Source: UBA668 sp041394605 (GTDB lineage Bacteria > Actinomycetota > Acidimicrobiia > Acidimicrobiales > Ilumatobacteraceae). Taken from it: a stretch of 64,000 bases of DNA. Under the pieces are notes generated by a model. The model saw only the letters and a program-made list of their open reading frames with translations, did no database searches and was not told where the DNA came from. The DNA is taken from the NCBI GenBank assembly GCA_041394605.1, contig JAWKHX010000005.1:1-64000 (forward strand), read 5' to 3'. Of this stretch, positions 46,008 to 55,806 are shown in pieces. How positions within the stretch are numbered: the stretch's first letter is position 1; each line of letters opens with the position of its first letter. Both the position numbers and the translations under genes were made by a program.

Positions 46008-46757
46008 ATGGAACTGGGACTCACGGGACGCCGGGCGCTGGTGACGGGCGGGTCCAGCGGGCTCGGGCTGGGGTGCGCGCAGGCGCTGGCCGCGGAGGGC
46101 GCCACCGTGACGCTGGTGTCCCGGTCGGCGGAGAAGTTGGCCGCGGCGCTGGCCACCCTGCACGGCGCAGGCCACCGCACCGTGGTCGGCGACGTCAGCG
46201 ACATCGACAGCGTGCCCGCGCTGGTGGCCGAGGCCGAGTTGGCGATGGGCGGCATCGACATCCTCGTCGCCAACGCCGGCGGGCCGCCGCCCGGCACCTT
46301 CGCCTCCACCCCGCTGGAGGCCTACGAGCCCGCCCTGCGGCTGAACCTGCTGTCCACCGTCGCCATGTGCCAGGCCACCGTGCCGGCCATGCAGGCCCGC
46401 CGGTGGGGCCGGGTGGTGGCCATCACGTCCGTGTCGGTCCGCCAGCCGATCGGCACGCTGATCCTCTCCAACACGGCCCGCGCCGGGCTCACCGGCTTCC
46501 TCAAGACGCTCGCCATCGAGGTGGCCGCGGACGGGGTGACGGTGAACTCGCTGCAGCCCGGCCTGCACGCCACCGACCGGCTCACCTCGCTGTACGGCGG
46601 GAATGCCGACGCTGCAGCCCAGGCCATTCCGGCCCGCACCCTGGGCGACCCCGGCGACTTCGGGCGCCTGTGCGCCATGCTGTGCAGCGACGCGGCGGCG
46701 TTCCTGACCGGCGCGGCCATTCCCGTGGACGGCGGCGCGTACGCCGGCCTCCAGTAA
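46008..46757 (+). CDS. SDR family protein lacking the Tyr/Lys active site
   Basis: 249-residue short-chain dehydrogenase/reductase fold. The nucleotide site ALVTGGSSGLGLGCAQALA and ILVANAGGPPPGTF are normal, and the C-terminus AAFLTGAAIPVDGGAY is typical. At the catalytic place, where Tyr-x-x-x-Lys is expected, the sequence reads LSNTARAGLTGFLKTLA, so the tyrosine is serine and the lysine arginine. This matches a minor SDR group annotated as 3-oxoacyl-ACP reductase-like and may not be a standard reductase. TACCAT box 7 nt before the ATG. Followed 15 bp later by the Dabb gene. Confidence 0.85.
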   Translation: MELGLTGRRALVTGGSSGLGLGCAQALAAEGATVTLVSRSAEKLAAALATLHGAGHRTVVGDVSDIDSVPALVAEAELAMGGIDILVANAGGPPPGTFASTPLEAYEPALRLNLLSTVAMCQATVPAMQARRWGRVVAITSVSVRQPIGTLILSNTARAGLTGFLKTLAIEVAADGVTVNSLQPGLHATDRLTSLYGGNADAAAQAIPARTLGDPGDFGRLCAMLCSDAAAFLTGAAIPVDGGAYAGLQ

Positions 46758-46772
46758 GGCAGGACCCCCTCA

Positions 46773-47072
46773 ATGATTCGGCACATCGCCCTGTTCAAGT
46801 GGAACGACGACGTCACGCCCGCCCACATCGCCGCCACGGCCACTGCGCTCAGCGGGCTGCCCGAAGTGATCGACACCATCCTGGACTACCGCCACGCCGC
46901 GGACATCGGCATCAACCAGGCCAACTTCGACTACGGCGTCACCGCCGACTTCGCCGACGAGGCCGGCTACCTCACGTACCGCGACCACCCGGCACACCAG
47001 GCGGTACTCTCCGGCTTCATCGTCGGGCACGTGGCCCAGCGGGTCGCCGTGCAGTTGCGGCTCGAGGGCTGA
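46773..47072 (+). CDS. Dabb (stress-responsive A/B barrel) domain protein
   Basis: 99 residues: MIRHIALFKWNDDVTPAHIA, DYRHAADIGINQANFDYGVT, TADFADEAGYLTYRDHPAHQAVLSGF, the ordinary Dabb pattern with the catalytic-site histidine region. Small dimeric proteins, including fungal-type cyclases and stress proteins; role unknown. Probably cotranscribed with the SDR gene. Its last 56 bp overlap the convergent GntR gene. Confidence 0.87.
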   Translation: MIRHIALFKWNDDVTPAHIAATATALSGLPEVIDTILDYRHAADIGINQANFDYGVTADFADEAGYLTYRDHPAHQAVLSGFIVGHVAQRVAVQLRLEG

Positions 47073-47745
47073 GCACTTCCACCAACTCGCCCGCCGTCTC
47101 GGAAAGGTGCCGCTCGATCGCCGCCGCGGCACCGTCGGCGTCACCCGCGGCCACGGCGTCGAACACCGCCTGGTGGGCGGCGCGCGACGTCTCCACGTGC
47201 GCCTCGAAGCCAAGCCGGTCGGTCGGTGAGAAGAGCCGGCCGCGGGCGTCGGCCACCGCCGCGGCCAGCAGGTGGTTCTTCGCGGCGGCACCCAGCGCAG
47301 TGTGGAAGGCGTCGTCGGCGCGGCGGAACTCCTCCGGCGTGGTGGCCGCGCCGAGGTCCTCGATGGCCCTGCGCATCCGGCGCAGATGTGCGGTGGTCCG
47401 CCGGCCGGCCGCCAGCACCGCCACCTGACGCTCCAGCGCAGTCCTGTACTCCAGCACCGCGGTGAGCTCACCCAGGTCCGCCGCCATCGTCGTGCGCCAG
47501 CGGCCGTAGGGCTCGGCCAGTTCGGTGACGAACCGACCGCCCGTGGCCCCTCGCCGTACCTCCAGGTAGCCCTCCTGCTGTAGCGCGCCCAGCGCGCCGC
47601 GCACCGTCACCCTGGCCACACCGAGTTGCGCGGCGAGGTCGCGCTCGGCCGGCAGGCGATCGCCGGGACTCAACTCGCCGCGGTGGATGCGGGCACGCAG
47701 CAGACCGGCGAGCTCCTCGGCGGTGGTGCGGCGGATGTCGTTCAC
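47017..47745 (-). CDS. FadR-subfamily GntR transcriptional regulator
   Basis: 242 residues. Winged helix at about 8-70 (LSPGDRLPAERDLAAQLGVA, RVTVRGALGALQQEGYLEVR) and a helical FCD effector domain (ELTAVLEYRTALERQVAVLA, then EEFRRADDAFHTALGAAAKN, HVETSRAAHQAVFDAVAAGD, the usual Asp/His/His metal pattern). The class binds palindromes of form TNGTNNNACNA; exactly one such site lies at 49220-49230, between the aldehyde dehydrogenase and SDR genes. It is therefore probably the local repressor of this amine/aldehyde cluster. GTG 47745 is 7 bp downstream of the aldehyde dehydrogenase stop, so the two are likely cotranscribed. Confidence 0.88.
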   Translation of the reverse strand: MNDIRRTTAEELAGLLRARIHRGELSPGDRLPAERDLAAQLGVARVTVRGALGALQQEGYLEVRRGATGGRFVTELAEPYGRWRTTMAADLGELTAVLEYRTALERQVAVLAAGRRTTAHLRRMRRAIEDLGAATTPEEFRRADDAFHTALGAAAKNHLLAAAVADARGRLFSPTDRLGFEAHVETSRAAHQAVFDAVAAGDADGAAAAIERHLSETAGELVEVLSPRAATARRPAGPRARR

Positions 47746-47752
47746 TCGCTGC

Positions 47753-49209
47753 TCACATCGGTGCGGCGGGGTCGTCCACCCCGATGATGCGGCTGCCGCG
47801 GAACATCTCGAACACCTCCACGTCCCCGTGGCCGCCCATCCCGCTGGTGCCCCAGAAGCTCTGGGTGGACGCGTCGCACAGGTCGAAGAGGCCGGTGCCG
47901 TTGATGCGTATCTCGCCGCCGCGCAGCCGGGTGCCCAGCGCGAACGCGGCATCCACGTCGGCGGTGAACACGAACCCAGCTAGGCCGTCGCCGGCCTCGT
48001 TGGCCATCGTCAAGGCCTGGTCGTCGGAGTCGTACTCGTGGAGGGTGACGACCGGCCCGAACACCTCGGTGCTGGCCGCCGACGACGGCAGCCCGGTGAG
48101 CACGGCCGGCGCCACGAACCAGCCGCCCGACGACGGCACGGTGTGCACCCGGTGGGCCGTCGCACCGGCCGCGACCTGGGCCACGATGTGCGCCTCGAGC
48201 GCCGTCTTGCGGGCCTCGTGCGACATCGGCCCGATCACGGTGGCAGGGTCCAGGCACGGGCCGATCGGCAGCGATGCCAGTTCGGCGAGCAGACGCTCCA
48301 GCAGTTCGGCGGCGACGGAACGGTGGGCGATCAGCTTGCCCGGCGCTTCGCACCACTGGCCGTTCAGCTTGGTGATGCCGCGGGCGAGCGCCGCCGCGGT
48401 GGCTGCGAGGTCGGCGTCGGCGCGCACGATGGCCGGGTTGTTGCCGCCCAGTTCCAGTTGCAGCTGGGCGAAGTTCGGTGCGGCGGCGGCGGCGATGGCC
48501 CGGCCGGCGGCGAGGCCACCGGTGAACGCCACCCGCGGGCACGGCGGTCGGCCACGAGCTGGGCACCCACCGTGGCGCCACCGTGCACCATCTGGACCAG
48601 CCCGGCGGGAAGGTCCACCTGGGCCAGGGCGGCCACCACCAGGTCGGCGGTGAACGGCGCCCACTCGCTGGGCTTGACGATGACCGGGCAGCCGGCGGCG
48701 ATGGCGAACGCAGTACGACCGACGATGATCGGCGAGGGCGCATTCCACGGGGCGATGACCACCGCCGGGCCGCGGGGCGCCCGCTGCAGCACCACGCGAC
48801 CATGGCGACCGGACCGCTCTTCCGCATCGCCGCGGGTGCGCAGGAAGTGGGCGGCACCGTGGAAGTAGCCGGCGAGGCCACCGGTCATTCCGGTGGTGAC
48901 GCTGATGGGAATGCCGGTGTTCAGGCTCTCCGGCTGGGCCAGCAGGCCGCCCGACGTGAGCGGTTCGAGCGCCGCGGCGCATGCTTCCAGGCGCAGCGCC
49001 CGCTCCTCCAGCGGCAGGTCGGTCCACACCCGGCTCTGGCACACCCGGTGGGCGGCCGCGAGCGCAGCATCCACCGTCGCGGCGTCCGACGCCAGCCCGT
49101 CGGCAAGCAGGCGCCCGGTGTCCGGATGGCGGAGGGCGGCACCGCTGCGGCCAGTGGGCGTGAGGCGCCGGCCGTCCACCAGGTCGACCTGCTCGGGGAT
49201 CTGCGTCAT
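47753..49209 (-). pseudogene. aldehyde dehydrogenase family protein, one-base frameshift
   Basis: Restored length 485 residues. First frame: VVIAPWNAPSPIIVGRTAFAIAAGCPVIVKPSEWAP. Second frame: RVAFTGGLAAGRAIA, LQLELGGNNPAIV with the general-base glutamate, GQWCEAPGK with the nucleophile cysteine, STEVFGPVVTLHEYDSDDQA. The frame breaks near 48541-48548, where one base is missing before PRVAFTGG. All catalytic residues are intact. Oxidises an aldehyde with NAD(P). ATG 49209 has a TACAAT box 9 nt upstream that overlaps the FadR-type site. Confidence 0.85.
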
Positions 49210-49217
49210 AATGGACC

Positions 49218-49230
49218 CATTGTAGGACCA
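49218..49230. promoter_or_regulatory. FadR/GntR operator overlapping divergent -10 boxes
   Basis: TTGTAGGACCA (49220-49230) fits the FadR-subfamily consensus TNGTNNNACNA. It overlaps TACAAT (minus strand, 49219-49224) of the aldehyde dehydrogenase and CATTGT (plus, 49218-49223) of the SDR gene, so binding would shut both. Inverted AATGG/CCATT flanks extend the symmetry. Confidence 0.65.
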
Positions 49231-49272
49231 TTCATGGAGCGCGTCGCCACGGGTGATGCGAAGGGGGACGTC

Positions 49273-50043
49273 ATGTCGTTCGACCACAGCGGGAAGGTGG
49301 CGTTCATCACCGGCGCCGGTTCAGGCATCGGACGGGCCACCGCGTTGCGCCTGGCGGGCGAGGGCGCGGCCATCGCCGTCGCCGACATCAGCGCCGAGGG
49401 CGCGGCAGAGACCGTGCGCCAGGTGCAGGCCGCAGGCGGGTGGGCGCTGGCCGTGCACTGCGACGTGCGCGACCGCGCCACCATCGCCGCCGCCCGCGAC
49501 GCCGCCGTTGCGGAGTTCGGGGCCATCCACTACCTCGTCAACAACGCCGGTCTCGTCACCATGGAGAGCCTGGACGAGCTGACCGAGGCCCAGTGGGACC
49601 TGGTGGTGGACGTGAACCTGAAGGGCCAGTGGCTGGTGACCCAGGAGATCAACCCGGCCATCGAGGCCGCGGGCGGCGGCGCCGTGGTGAACCTGAGCAC
49701 GGTGGAGTCGATGGTGGTGGTGTCCTCCAAGGGCTACGCCCAGGTGCACTACAACGCCTCGAAGGGCGGGGTCATCATGCTCACCAAGGCGCTTGCGGTG
49801 GAGTTGGCCCGCAAGAACATCCGGGTCAACGCAGTGGCGCCCGGCCCGGTGGCGACGGACTTCGTGTCGCTGGAAGGCATCACCTCGCCGGAGGCGATGG
49901 AGTTCATGTCGCAACGGCTGTTGGTGCCCCGCGTGGGCCAGCCGGCCGACATCGCTGCGGCCATCTCCTTCCTGCTCAGCAGCGACGCCTCGTGGATCAC
50001 CGGCATCCAGTTGCCGGTCGACGGCGGGTGGCTCACCCGATGA
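49273..50043 (+). CDS. SDR family oxidoreductase
   Basis: 256 residues. VAFITGAGSGIGRATALRLA, YLVNNAGLVTMESLDEL, VNLSTVESMVVVSSKGYAQV and the catalytic HYNASKGGVIMLTKALAVEL (Tyr-x-x-x-Lys present); SWITGIQLPVDGGWLTR at the end. NAD(P)-dependent alcohol or ketone oxidoreductase. ATG 49273 has GGGGG upstream and opens the normal family N-terminus; ATG 49234 is possible if the message is leaderless. Its stop overlaps the glutamine-synthetase-like gene start (ATGA), so the enzymes probably work in sequence. Confidence 0.92.
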   Translation: MSFDHSGKVAFITGAGSGIGRATALRLAGEGAAIAVADISAEGAAETVRQVQAAGGWALAVHCDVRDRATIAAARDAAVAEFGAIHYLVNNAGLVTMESLDELTEAQWDLVVDVNLKGQWLVTQEINPAIEAAGGGAVVNLSTVESMVVVSSKGYAQVHYNASKGGVIMLTKALAVELARKNIRVNAVAPGPVATDFVSLEGITSPEAMEFMSQRLLVPRVGQPADIAAAISFLLSSDASWITGIQLPVDGGWLTR

Positions 50044-51397
50044 GCAACCTCTCCACCTCGCACCCCGCGCTGGACGGCGTGGACACCGTCATCGTCGCCA
50101 CGCCCGACATCCAGGGCCGGCTGGTCGGGCGACGGGTACCCGCCGACCAGTTCGCCACGGCGTGCACCGATGGCGTGGCCGTGTCCACCTGCGTGTACGG
50201 GTGGGACATCGGCCAGTCGGCCGACCTGCTGGCCACGGGCGTGCTGCCGTACACCGGCATGCAGACCGGGATGGGCGATTTCTACCTGTTCCCCGACCTG
50301 GACACCCTGCGCCCCGCGGCCTGGCTGGACCGCACCGCCATCTGCCTGGCCCATGCCCGCGAGCCCGACGGCAGCGACACACCCCCGTGCCCCCGCCACC
50401 TGCTGCGCCGCCAGATCGAGCGGCTGCGCGCCGCCGGGTACACGGCGTCGGTCGGCACCGAACTGGAGTACCTGCTGGTGGAAGGCACGGCGGGCGACCT
50501 GTACCGCCGCGACTACGCCGGCCTGCAGCCGGTGACCCACCGGCCGAGCGACTTCCTGATCGCCGAGGGCGACGACCTGGCGGGCTTCTTCTCCGACCTG
50601 CGAGCCGTGCTGGCCGCGGCCGACGTGCCGGTGGAGGCCACCCAACTGGAGTGGGGGCTGGGCCAGATCGAGACCACGATCGTGCACGGCGAGCCGATGG
50701 CGATGGCCGACCGGCACACCCTGTACAAGATGGCGGTGAAGCGGATGGCCGCCCGTGCCGGGCGCACCGCCAGCTTCATGGCCAAGCCGCTGGACGACGG
50801 GCCCGGCAACTCGTGCCACGTGCACCTGTCGCTGCGGGCGCTGGACGGCACGCCGGCGTTCTGGGCCGAAGGCGAGCCCCATCACGTGTCGCCGGTGCTG
50901 CGCCACGCCGTGGCCGGCGCCCTGGCCAACGCCCCCGATCTGATGGCCTGGTACGCGCCGATGGTGAACTCCTACCGGCGCATCCGCAGCCAGGACGCCG
51001 CCGGCTGGGGCCAGACGTGGGGCATCGACCACCGGTTCACGTCGGCCCGGGTGGTGGGGCACACGCCTGGCTCCATCCGCATGGAGTTCCGCCTGGCCGG
51101 CGCCGACGCCAACCCCTACCTGGTGCTGGCGGGGCTGATCGCCAGCATCGTCGACGGCATCGAGCACCAACTGGACCCCGGCCCGCCGGAGACCGGCAAC
51201 CCGTACGAGCGCCCGGCCGGGGCCATCCCCAGCACCTCGGCGACGCCGTGGCCCGGTTCCGCTCCAGCGAGTTCACCCGTGCCGCGCTCGGTGATGCCCT
51301 GGTGGACCACTACGCCACGGTGGCCGAGTTCGAGTGGGACCTGTTCCTCAACGGCGTCACCGACTGGGAACGCCGCCGCTACTTCGACACCGTCTGA
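50040..51397 (+). pseudogene. glutamine synthetase family gamma-glutamyl-amine ligase, one-base frameshift near the 3-prime end
   Basis: Restored length about 452 residues. SVGTELEYLLVEG, VEATQLEWGLGQIETTIVHG (metal glutamates), GNSCHVHLSLRALDGTPAFW (metal histidine) and NSYRRIRSQDAAGWGQTWGI form the catalytic barrel; RMEFRLAGADANPYLVLAGL follows. The C-terminus (LGDAVARFRSSEFTRAALGD to RRRYFDTV) lies in another frame after a missing base in the C-run 51227-51230. Company with SDR and aldehyde dehydrogenase genes, not nitrogen-assimilation genes, suggests it glutamylates an amine or amino alcohol (PuuA, IpuC, GlnA4 class). Confidence 0.85.
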
Positions 51398-51424
51398 CCC
51401 GCCCCGGGCCCCGACCAACCCCCC

Positions 51425-51484
51425 GAAGTGACGTGATATATCACGTCACTTCCCTGGTGGGGCGGGGTGGCACCGCGTCACTTC
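51425..51484. repeat. palindromic intergenic repeat, copy 3
   Basis: Perfect 28-bp core (51425-51452, half GAAGTGACGTGATA) plus a G-rich right arm ending CGTCACTTC (51476-51484). Between the glutamine-synthetase-like gene and the PLP decarboxylase gene. Confidence 0.9.
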
Positions 51485-51534
51485 TCCGTGGGGGACGGTC
51501 GGCGGTGGCGGGCGGTGGGACCTACGCTCGGGGC

Positions 51535-52897
51535 GTGGCCGGATCATCACCTCTGCACCGCCGGGACGACACGACCGCGGCCGTCACCCGCGAGATCGTC
51601 GACTACGTCGTCGACCGGATGGCGATGTCGCCACCGCCGCTGGACGCCCCCGCTCGCCGGCCGAACTGGCCGCCGCGACGGGGACGATGATCACCCCGGA
51701 CGGCCTGGGGTACGAGCAGGCGTTCGCCCTGTTCCGCGACGTGCTGGCGCCGGCCTGCATCTCCAGTGACCACCCCCGCTACCTGGCGTTCGTGCCCACG
51801 GCGCCGAGCGAAGCGGCCACCCTGTTCGACCTGGTGGTGTCGGCCTCGTCGATCTACGGCGACTGGTGGGTGGAGGGTGCCGGGGCGATCTTCGCCGAGA
51901 ACGCCACCCTGCGCTGGCTGGCCGACCTGGCCGGCTTCCCGGAGGGCGCCGGCGGCGTCTTCGTGTCCGGCGGCACCGCCGGCAACCTGGCCGCGCTCAC
52001 GACCGCGAGGGAGACCTGGCGGCGGCGGCACGGCGCGGCCAGCGGCTGGCGGTGGCTTGCGCCCTCGGCGCACTCCTCCATCCGTCTGGCGGCGATGGTG
52101 ACGGACGTGGAGATGGTCACCGTGCCCGGCGACAACCGGGGCCGCCTCACCGGGCCCGCGCTGCGGAACGCCTGCGCCGCGGCGGCCGCGGACGGGATCA
52201 CCGTGTTCGCCGTGGTTGCCACCGGTGGCGCCACCAACACCGGCATCGTCGACGACCTGGCGGGAGCGGCCGAGGTGGCCGGCGAGATGGGCGTGGCTGC
52301 ACGTGGACGCCGCCTACGGCGGGGCGGCGATGGCGTCCACCATGGGCCGCCCGCTGTTCGACGGCGTGGAGCGCGCCGACTCCTTCGTGGTCGACCCCCA
52401 CAAGTGGCTGTTCTCGCCGTTCGACTGCGCGGCCATCGTCTACCGGGAGCCGAAGCTGGCCGGCGCCGCACTCACCCAGCACGCCGAGTACCTGGAGACG
52501 CTGGACGCCACGGGCGAGTGGAACCCGAGCGACTTCGCCATCCACATGACCCGCCGCGTCCGCGGGCTACCGCTGTGGTTCAGCGTCGCCGCCCACGGCA
52601 CCCGCGCCTACGACCAGGCGGTCACCCGCAGGCTGGAACTGGCACGGGCCGGCGCGGATGATCGCCGACGCGCCCCACCTCGACCTGGTGATGGAGCCGG
52701 AGCTGAGCGTGGTGCTGTTCCGCCGCACCGGTTGGTCCGCCGACCGCTACCAGGAGTGGAGCGACGCCGCGCTGGCCGCGGGTACGGCCTTCGTGGTGCC
52801 CACCGTGCACGACGGCGAGACGGTGTTCCGCTTCTGCTTCGTGAACCCGACGACCACCGAGGACGACATCGCCGCCATCATCGCCGCGATGGGCTGA
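51535..52897 (+). pseudogene. PLP-dependent group II (aromatic-amino-acid-type) decarboxylase, three frameshifts
   Basis: Restored length about 455 residues. SSIYGDWWVEGAGAIFAENA, GVFVSGGTAGNLAALTTARE, LAPSAHSSIRLAAMVTD, VATGGATNTGIVDDLAGAAE, WLHVDAAYGGAAMAS and the PLP lysine in VVDPHKWLFSPFDCAAIVY; C-terminal FRFCFVNPTTTEDDI. Breaks occur near 51652 (one base lost), 52292 (one inserted or two lost) and 52650 (same). Decarboxylates an aromatic or related amino acid to an amine, which could feed the upstream gamma-glutamylation genes. TACGCT (51523-51528) ends 6 nt before GTG 51535. Convergent with the next gene, overlapping 20 bp. Confidence 0.85.
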
Positions 52898-54527
52898 CCG
52901 GCACCTCCACCAGGGACTGGGATTCGTCGAGCAGGCGCCGCAGCTCGCCCATCCGCACCGCGCCGAGGATCTGCTCCACCCGGACCTTCAGGCGCAGCGA
53001 CAGGTCGGCATCACCCACCGCGTGGCGACACGCATAGGCGCGGCCCGTCGCCGCGGCAGCCAGCGCCAGCGTCGTCACCACTTCCTCCTCGCCCCCTGGC
53101 TCGGCATCGGCGACCATGGCCTCCACCCGCCTCGCGTCCAGCCGGTTCAGGCGACGCTGCCAGGCTTCCGCAGTGGCGGCGGCGTCCCGACCTGCCGAGG
53201 TCAGCCAGCGTTGCGTCCACACATGGGTGACCGCCACCACGGCCGCGGGGATTGCCACCATGATCGCCGCGCCGACGATGTGGTCGTTCGACCATCCGGT
53301 CCACACTGCCCACGCGATGGCTGCCGCGAGAACGCCGACCGACACGGACAGAACGCCGACTTGGCGCCCGGTGGGGCCCGCCCACCAGCCGTCGCACACC
53401 CTTCGCCAGCAACACCCGCTCCATCCGCTTCCACGGGCTCCTCAACTCGTCGATGCCCGCGGGCCGGGACGGCTCGACGGCGGCGCACGCCACCCCCATT
53501 CGTCCGGCGAAAAGTCGAGAAGAGCGCGCCCGCGGACAGCGTGGGCGTGCTGCGGTGGGCGCGAAGCACACCATCGGCCACCGCCTGCGCGGCCCACGTC
53601 CACCACCTCATCATCCACCCGACCCCGGAGCCCGGCCGCCATCACCCACGCAGGGACGTCGCCGTCTGCTGCACCGGGTGCGGGGGCGCTGGCCCAGCGG
53701 CGACGGCGGCGCCGCTGCCACCACCAGTTGGTGACAAGTCCGGTGATCAGCGCAACGACACCGCCGACAGCGGCCAGCACCCGCGGGGAGTTCTGGGGCC
53801 CGACGCTCCCGATGAAGTTGCCGGTGCTGTCCACCAGTGGCCCGACGGTCGCAGCGACACGGATCTCCGAGCCCGCGTGGAGCGGGACGACACGAAGGAC
53901 GGTGTCGCCGGGCGCCGACGGAACCAACTCGCACGCCGCCCCCGACGCACCGCTCACGGAGCACACGATGTCGGTGAGCTCCACACCGTGGATGGCCACC
54001 ATGCCGGTCTCGGCATCGATGTCCTCCGGTGCGACCAACGCCGTGAACTCCCACCGCTCGCCCTCCGTCAGGATGCGCGGCAAGACGTACATGTGCTCCA
54101 TGCGCTGCAGGCCGCTGTGCCGATCGTCGTTGCCGCGCAGCGCCACGCGCCCCACGGGGTCGGGACCGATCACCTCGCCGGTGACCTCGGGGAAGACCTG
54201 GACGTTGCCGGGTTCGGCGCGCACGATGAACGGCCGCGGCGTGCCGTTCTCGTCCGTGACGACGACCTCGAGCGTGTCGTTCGGCCGGTCCCCGAAGTCG
54301 ACGTCGACGATGGTGCTCAGCCGAATTCCGTCATGGAAGACCCGGTAGTCGGCCCGCCAGACCTCCAGCCGCAGCCGGCCACCGGTCAGCAGACCGAGAC
54401 CGGCCAGCACTGCGACCACCATCGCCCCCGCCCCCGCGGCGACGACACCGCCCCGACCGGCCAGTGGCGGGTGGCGGCGCGCCGTGACGAGCGGGGCCGT
54501 GGGGTCCTCCTCCGGCGCGGTCTGCAC
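52878..54527 (-). pseudogene. DUF2207-like membrane protein, degraded (third paralogue)
   Basis: N-terminal half is readable from GTG 54527 to about 53620: cytoplasmic start, helix GVVAAGAGAMVVAVLAGLGL, extracellular beta domain (DFGDRPNDTLEVVVTDENGT, RAEPGNVQVFPEVTGEVIG), second helix VLAAVGGVVALITGLVTNWW and a basic stretch. The C-terminal part (VGVLAAAIAWAVWTGWSNDH, then VHVWTQRWLTSAGRD-like text) aligns with the paralogue at 57409-58920 (VATWSVVTGWSNDWW). Between 53400 and 53620 the frame changes several times and about 40 residues are missing relative to the paralogue. TACGTT box 6 nt before the GTG. A real pseudogene is likely here. Confidence 0.6.
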
Positions 54528-54549
54528 GGGGCCAACGTAGTTCGCTGAT

Positions 54550-55752
54550 TCAGGGCCCGATGTAGGTGGCCTTGGGGCGGAAGCGGAGGGGGCGCTCGCC
54601 GTACTCCTCCAGGGCGTGGGCCAGCCAGCCGGCGATGCGGGCGACGGCGAAGATGGCTTCCGCCGCGTCGTCGGCCATACCCGCAGCCCGGCCGAGCGTG
54701 GCCAGCGCGAAGTCGATGTTCGGTGGCGCGGCGTTGCGGCGGCGGGCCTCGGCAGCCACCTCATCCACGACGCGGAGCGCGGGTGCGCCGCCCCAGGCTT
54801 CGTCCACCAACGCTCGCAGCAGCGGGGCTCGCGGGTCGCCGTCCGGGTAGATCACCTGGCCGAACCCGGGCAGGCGGCCGTACCGCTCCAGGGCCGCGTC
54901 CACTGCCGCGGCGGCACCTTCGGCATCGGCGATGGCCAGCAGGCGGCGCACCCGCAGGCTCTCACCACCGTGCAACCTGCCGGAGACGGCGCCGAGCCCG
55001 GCGGCAACGACACCGTGCGTGCCAGCGCGGGTGGACGCAGCCACGCGGGCGGCCAGCGTGGACGCGGCGAGTTCGTGGTCGGCCAGCAGGATCAGCGCAC
55101 CGTTGATGGCCTGCACCGCCGCGGGCGAGGCGCGGCGCGGCGACAGACGGGTCCACAGGCGGCCGGCGACGGTGCTTCGATACGCGTGGTCTCCCAGATG
55201 CAGGCGTGGCACCCGGCCGTCGCCCGCCGGCGGAAGCGAACCGACGACGGTGGCGATGAGCCATCCGCCCTGCGCGGCCACGCCTTCGGCGTCGAGCGAG
55301 TCGGTGGCCGCGGGGTGGGCGCCAGCCAGCGCCGCGGCGGCGCGCACCCGGTCCATCATCCGCTGGCCAGGCGACTCCACCGAGGTACCCGTCCACGTCG
55401 GCGGCGCCGGCGGAAGCTCACCCGTCCACAGCAGTTCGGCCACCTGCTCGAACGATGCAGTGCCCACCAGATCAGCGGCGGCATGGCCGCGGTAGCGGAG
55501 TTCGTACCCGCCACTCGCGGAGTGGGTGGACGTGATCGCCGTCGCGATGTCGATGTCGAGCGTCGGCGTGCGGCTGGCGGCACGGGGCCGGCCGCGGCGG
55601 GCCAGGCGCTCCACCTCACGCTCGTCGAACACGCTCGACCGGTGGGCGCCGTCGCGGTGGCTGGTGAGCAGCCCGCGACTGACATAGGCGTAGAGCGTCT
55701 CGACCTTCACGCCGAGGCGATGGGCTGCCTGGCGACTCGAGATCATGGTCAT
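54550..55752 (-). CDS. citrate synthase-like protein with N-terminal MerR/excisionase-type helix-turn-helix
   Basis: 400 residues. Residues 1-55 (MISSRQAAHRLGVKVETLYA, YVSRGLLTSHRDGAHRSSVF) are a DNA-binding helix-turn-helix. The rest is a citrate synthase fold: GYELRYRGHAAADL near the start, NGALILLADHELAASTLAARVAASTRAG (first catalytic His), SGRLHGGESLRVRRL (second His region), RYGRLPGFGQVIYPDGDPRA and NIDFALATLGRAAGM. It could be an enzyme that regulates itself or a citrate/acyl-CoA sensing regulator. TATCAT (minus strand) lies 6 nt before ATG 55752, adjoining a perfect palindrome. Divergent from another citrate-synthase fusion. Confidence 0.88.
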   Translation of the reverse strand: MTMISSRQAAHRLGVKVETLYAYVSRGLLTSHRDGAHRSSVFDEREVERLARRGRPRAASRTPTLDIDIATAITSTHSASGGYELRYRGHAAADLVGTASFEQVAELLWTGELPPAPPTWTGTSVESPGQRMMDRVRAAAALAGAHPAATDSLDAEGVAAQGGWLIATVVGSLPPAGDGRVPRLHLGDHAYRSTVAGRLWTRLSPRRASPAAVQAINGALILLADHELAASTLAARVAASTRAGTHGVVAAGLGAVSGRLHGGESLRVRRLLAIADAEGAAAAVDAALERYGRLPGFGQVIYPDGDPRAPLLRALVDEAWGGAPALRVVDEVAAEARRRNAAPPNIDFALATLGRAAGMADDAAEAIFAVARIAGWLAHALEEYGERPLRFRPKATYIGP

Positions 55753-55758
55753 GCCTTG

Positions 55759-55777
55759 ATGATAATCAACGTTGATT
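55759..55777. promoter_or_regulatory. palindromic operator and -10 box between two citrate-synthase genes
   Basis: AATCAACGTTGATT (55764-55777) is a perfect palindrome in the 54-bp divergent gap. It touches the minus-strand -10 box TATCAT (55759-55764). CAGGCT (55795-55800) is the plus-strand box, 6 nt before ATG 55807. The helix-turn-helix citrate synthase is the obvious candidate to bind it. Confidence 0.65.
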
Positions 55778-55806
55778 TGCGGCAGCGGTGAGATCAGGCT
55801 GGTCGC

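Noticed and set aside
51221..51240. Programmed ribosomal frameshift in the glutamine-synthetase-like gene
   Set aside because: No slippery heptamer plus pseudoknot seen, and similar single-base losses occur in many unrelated genes here.
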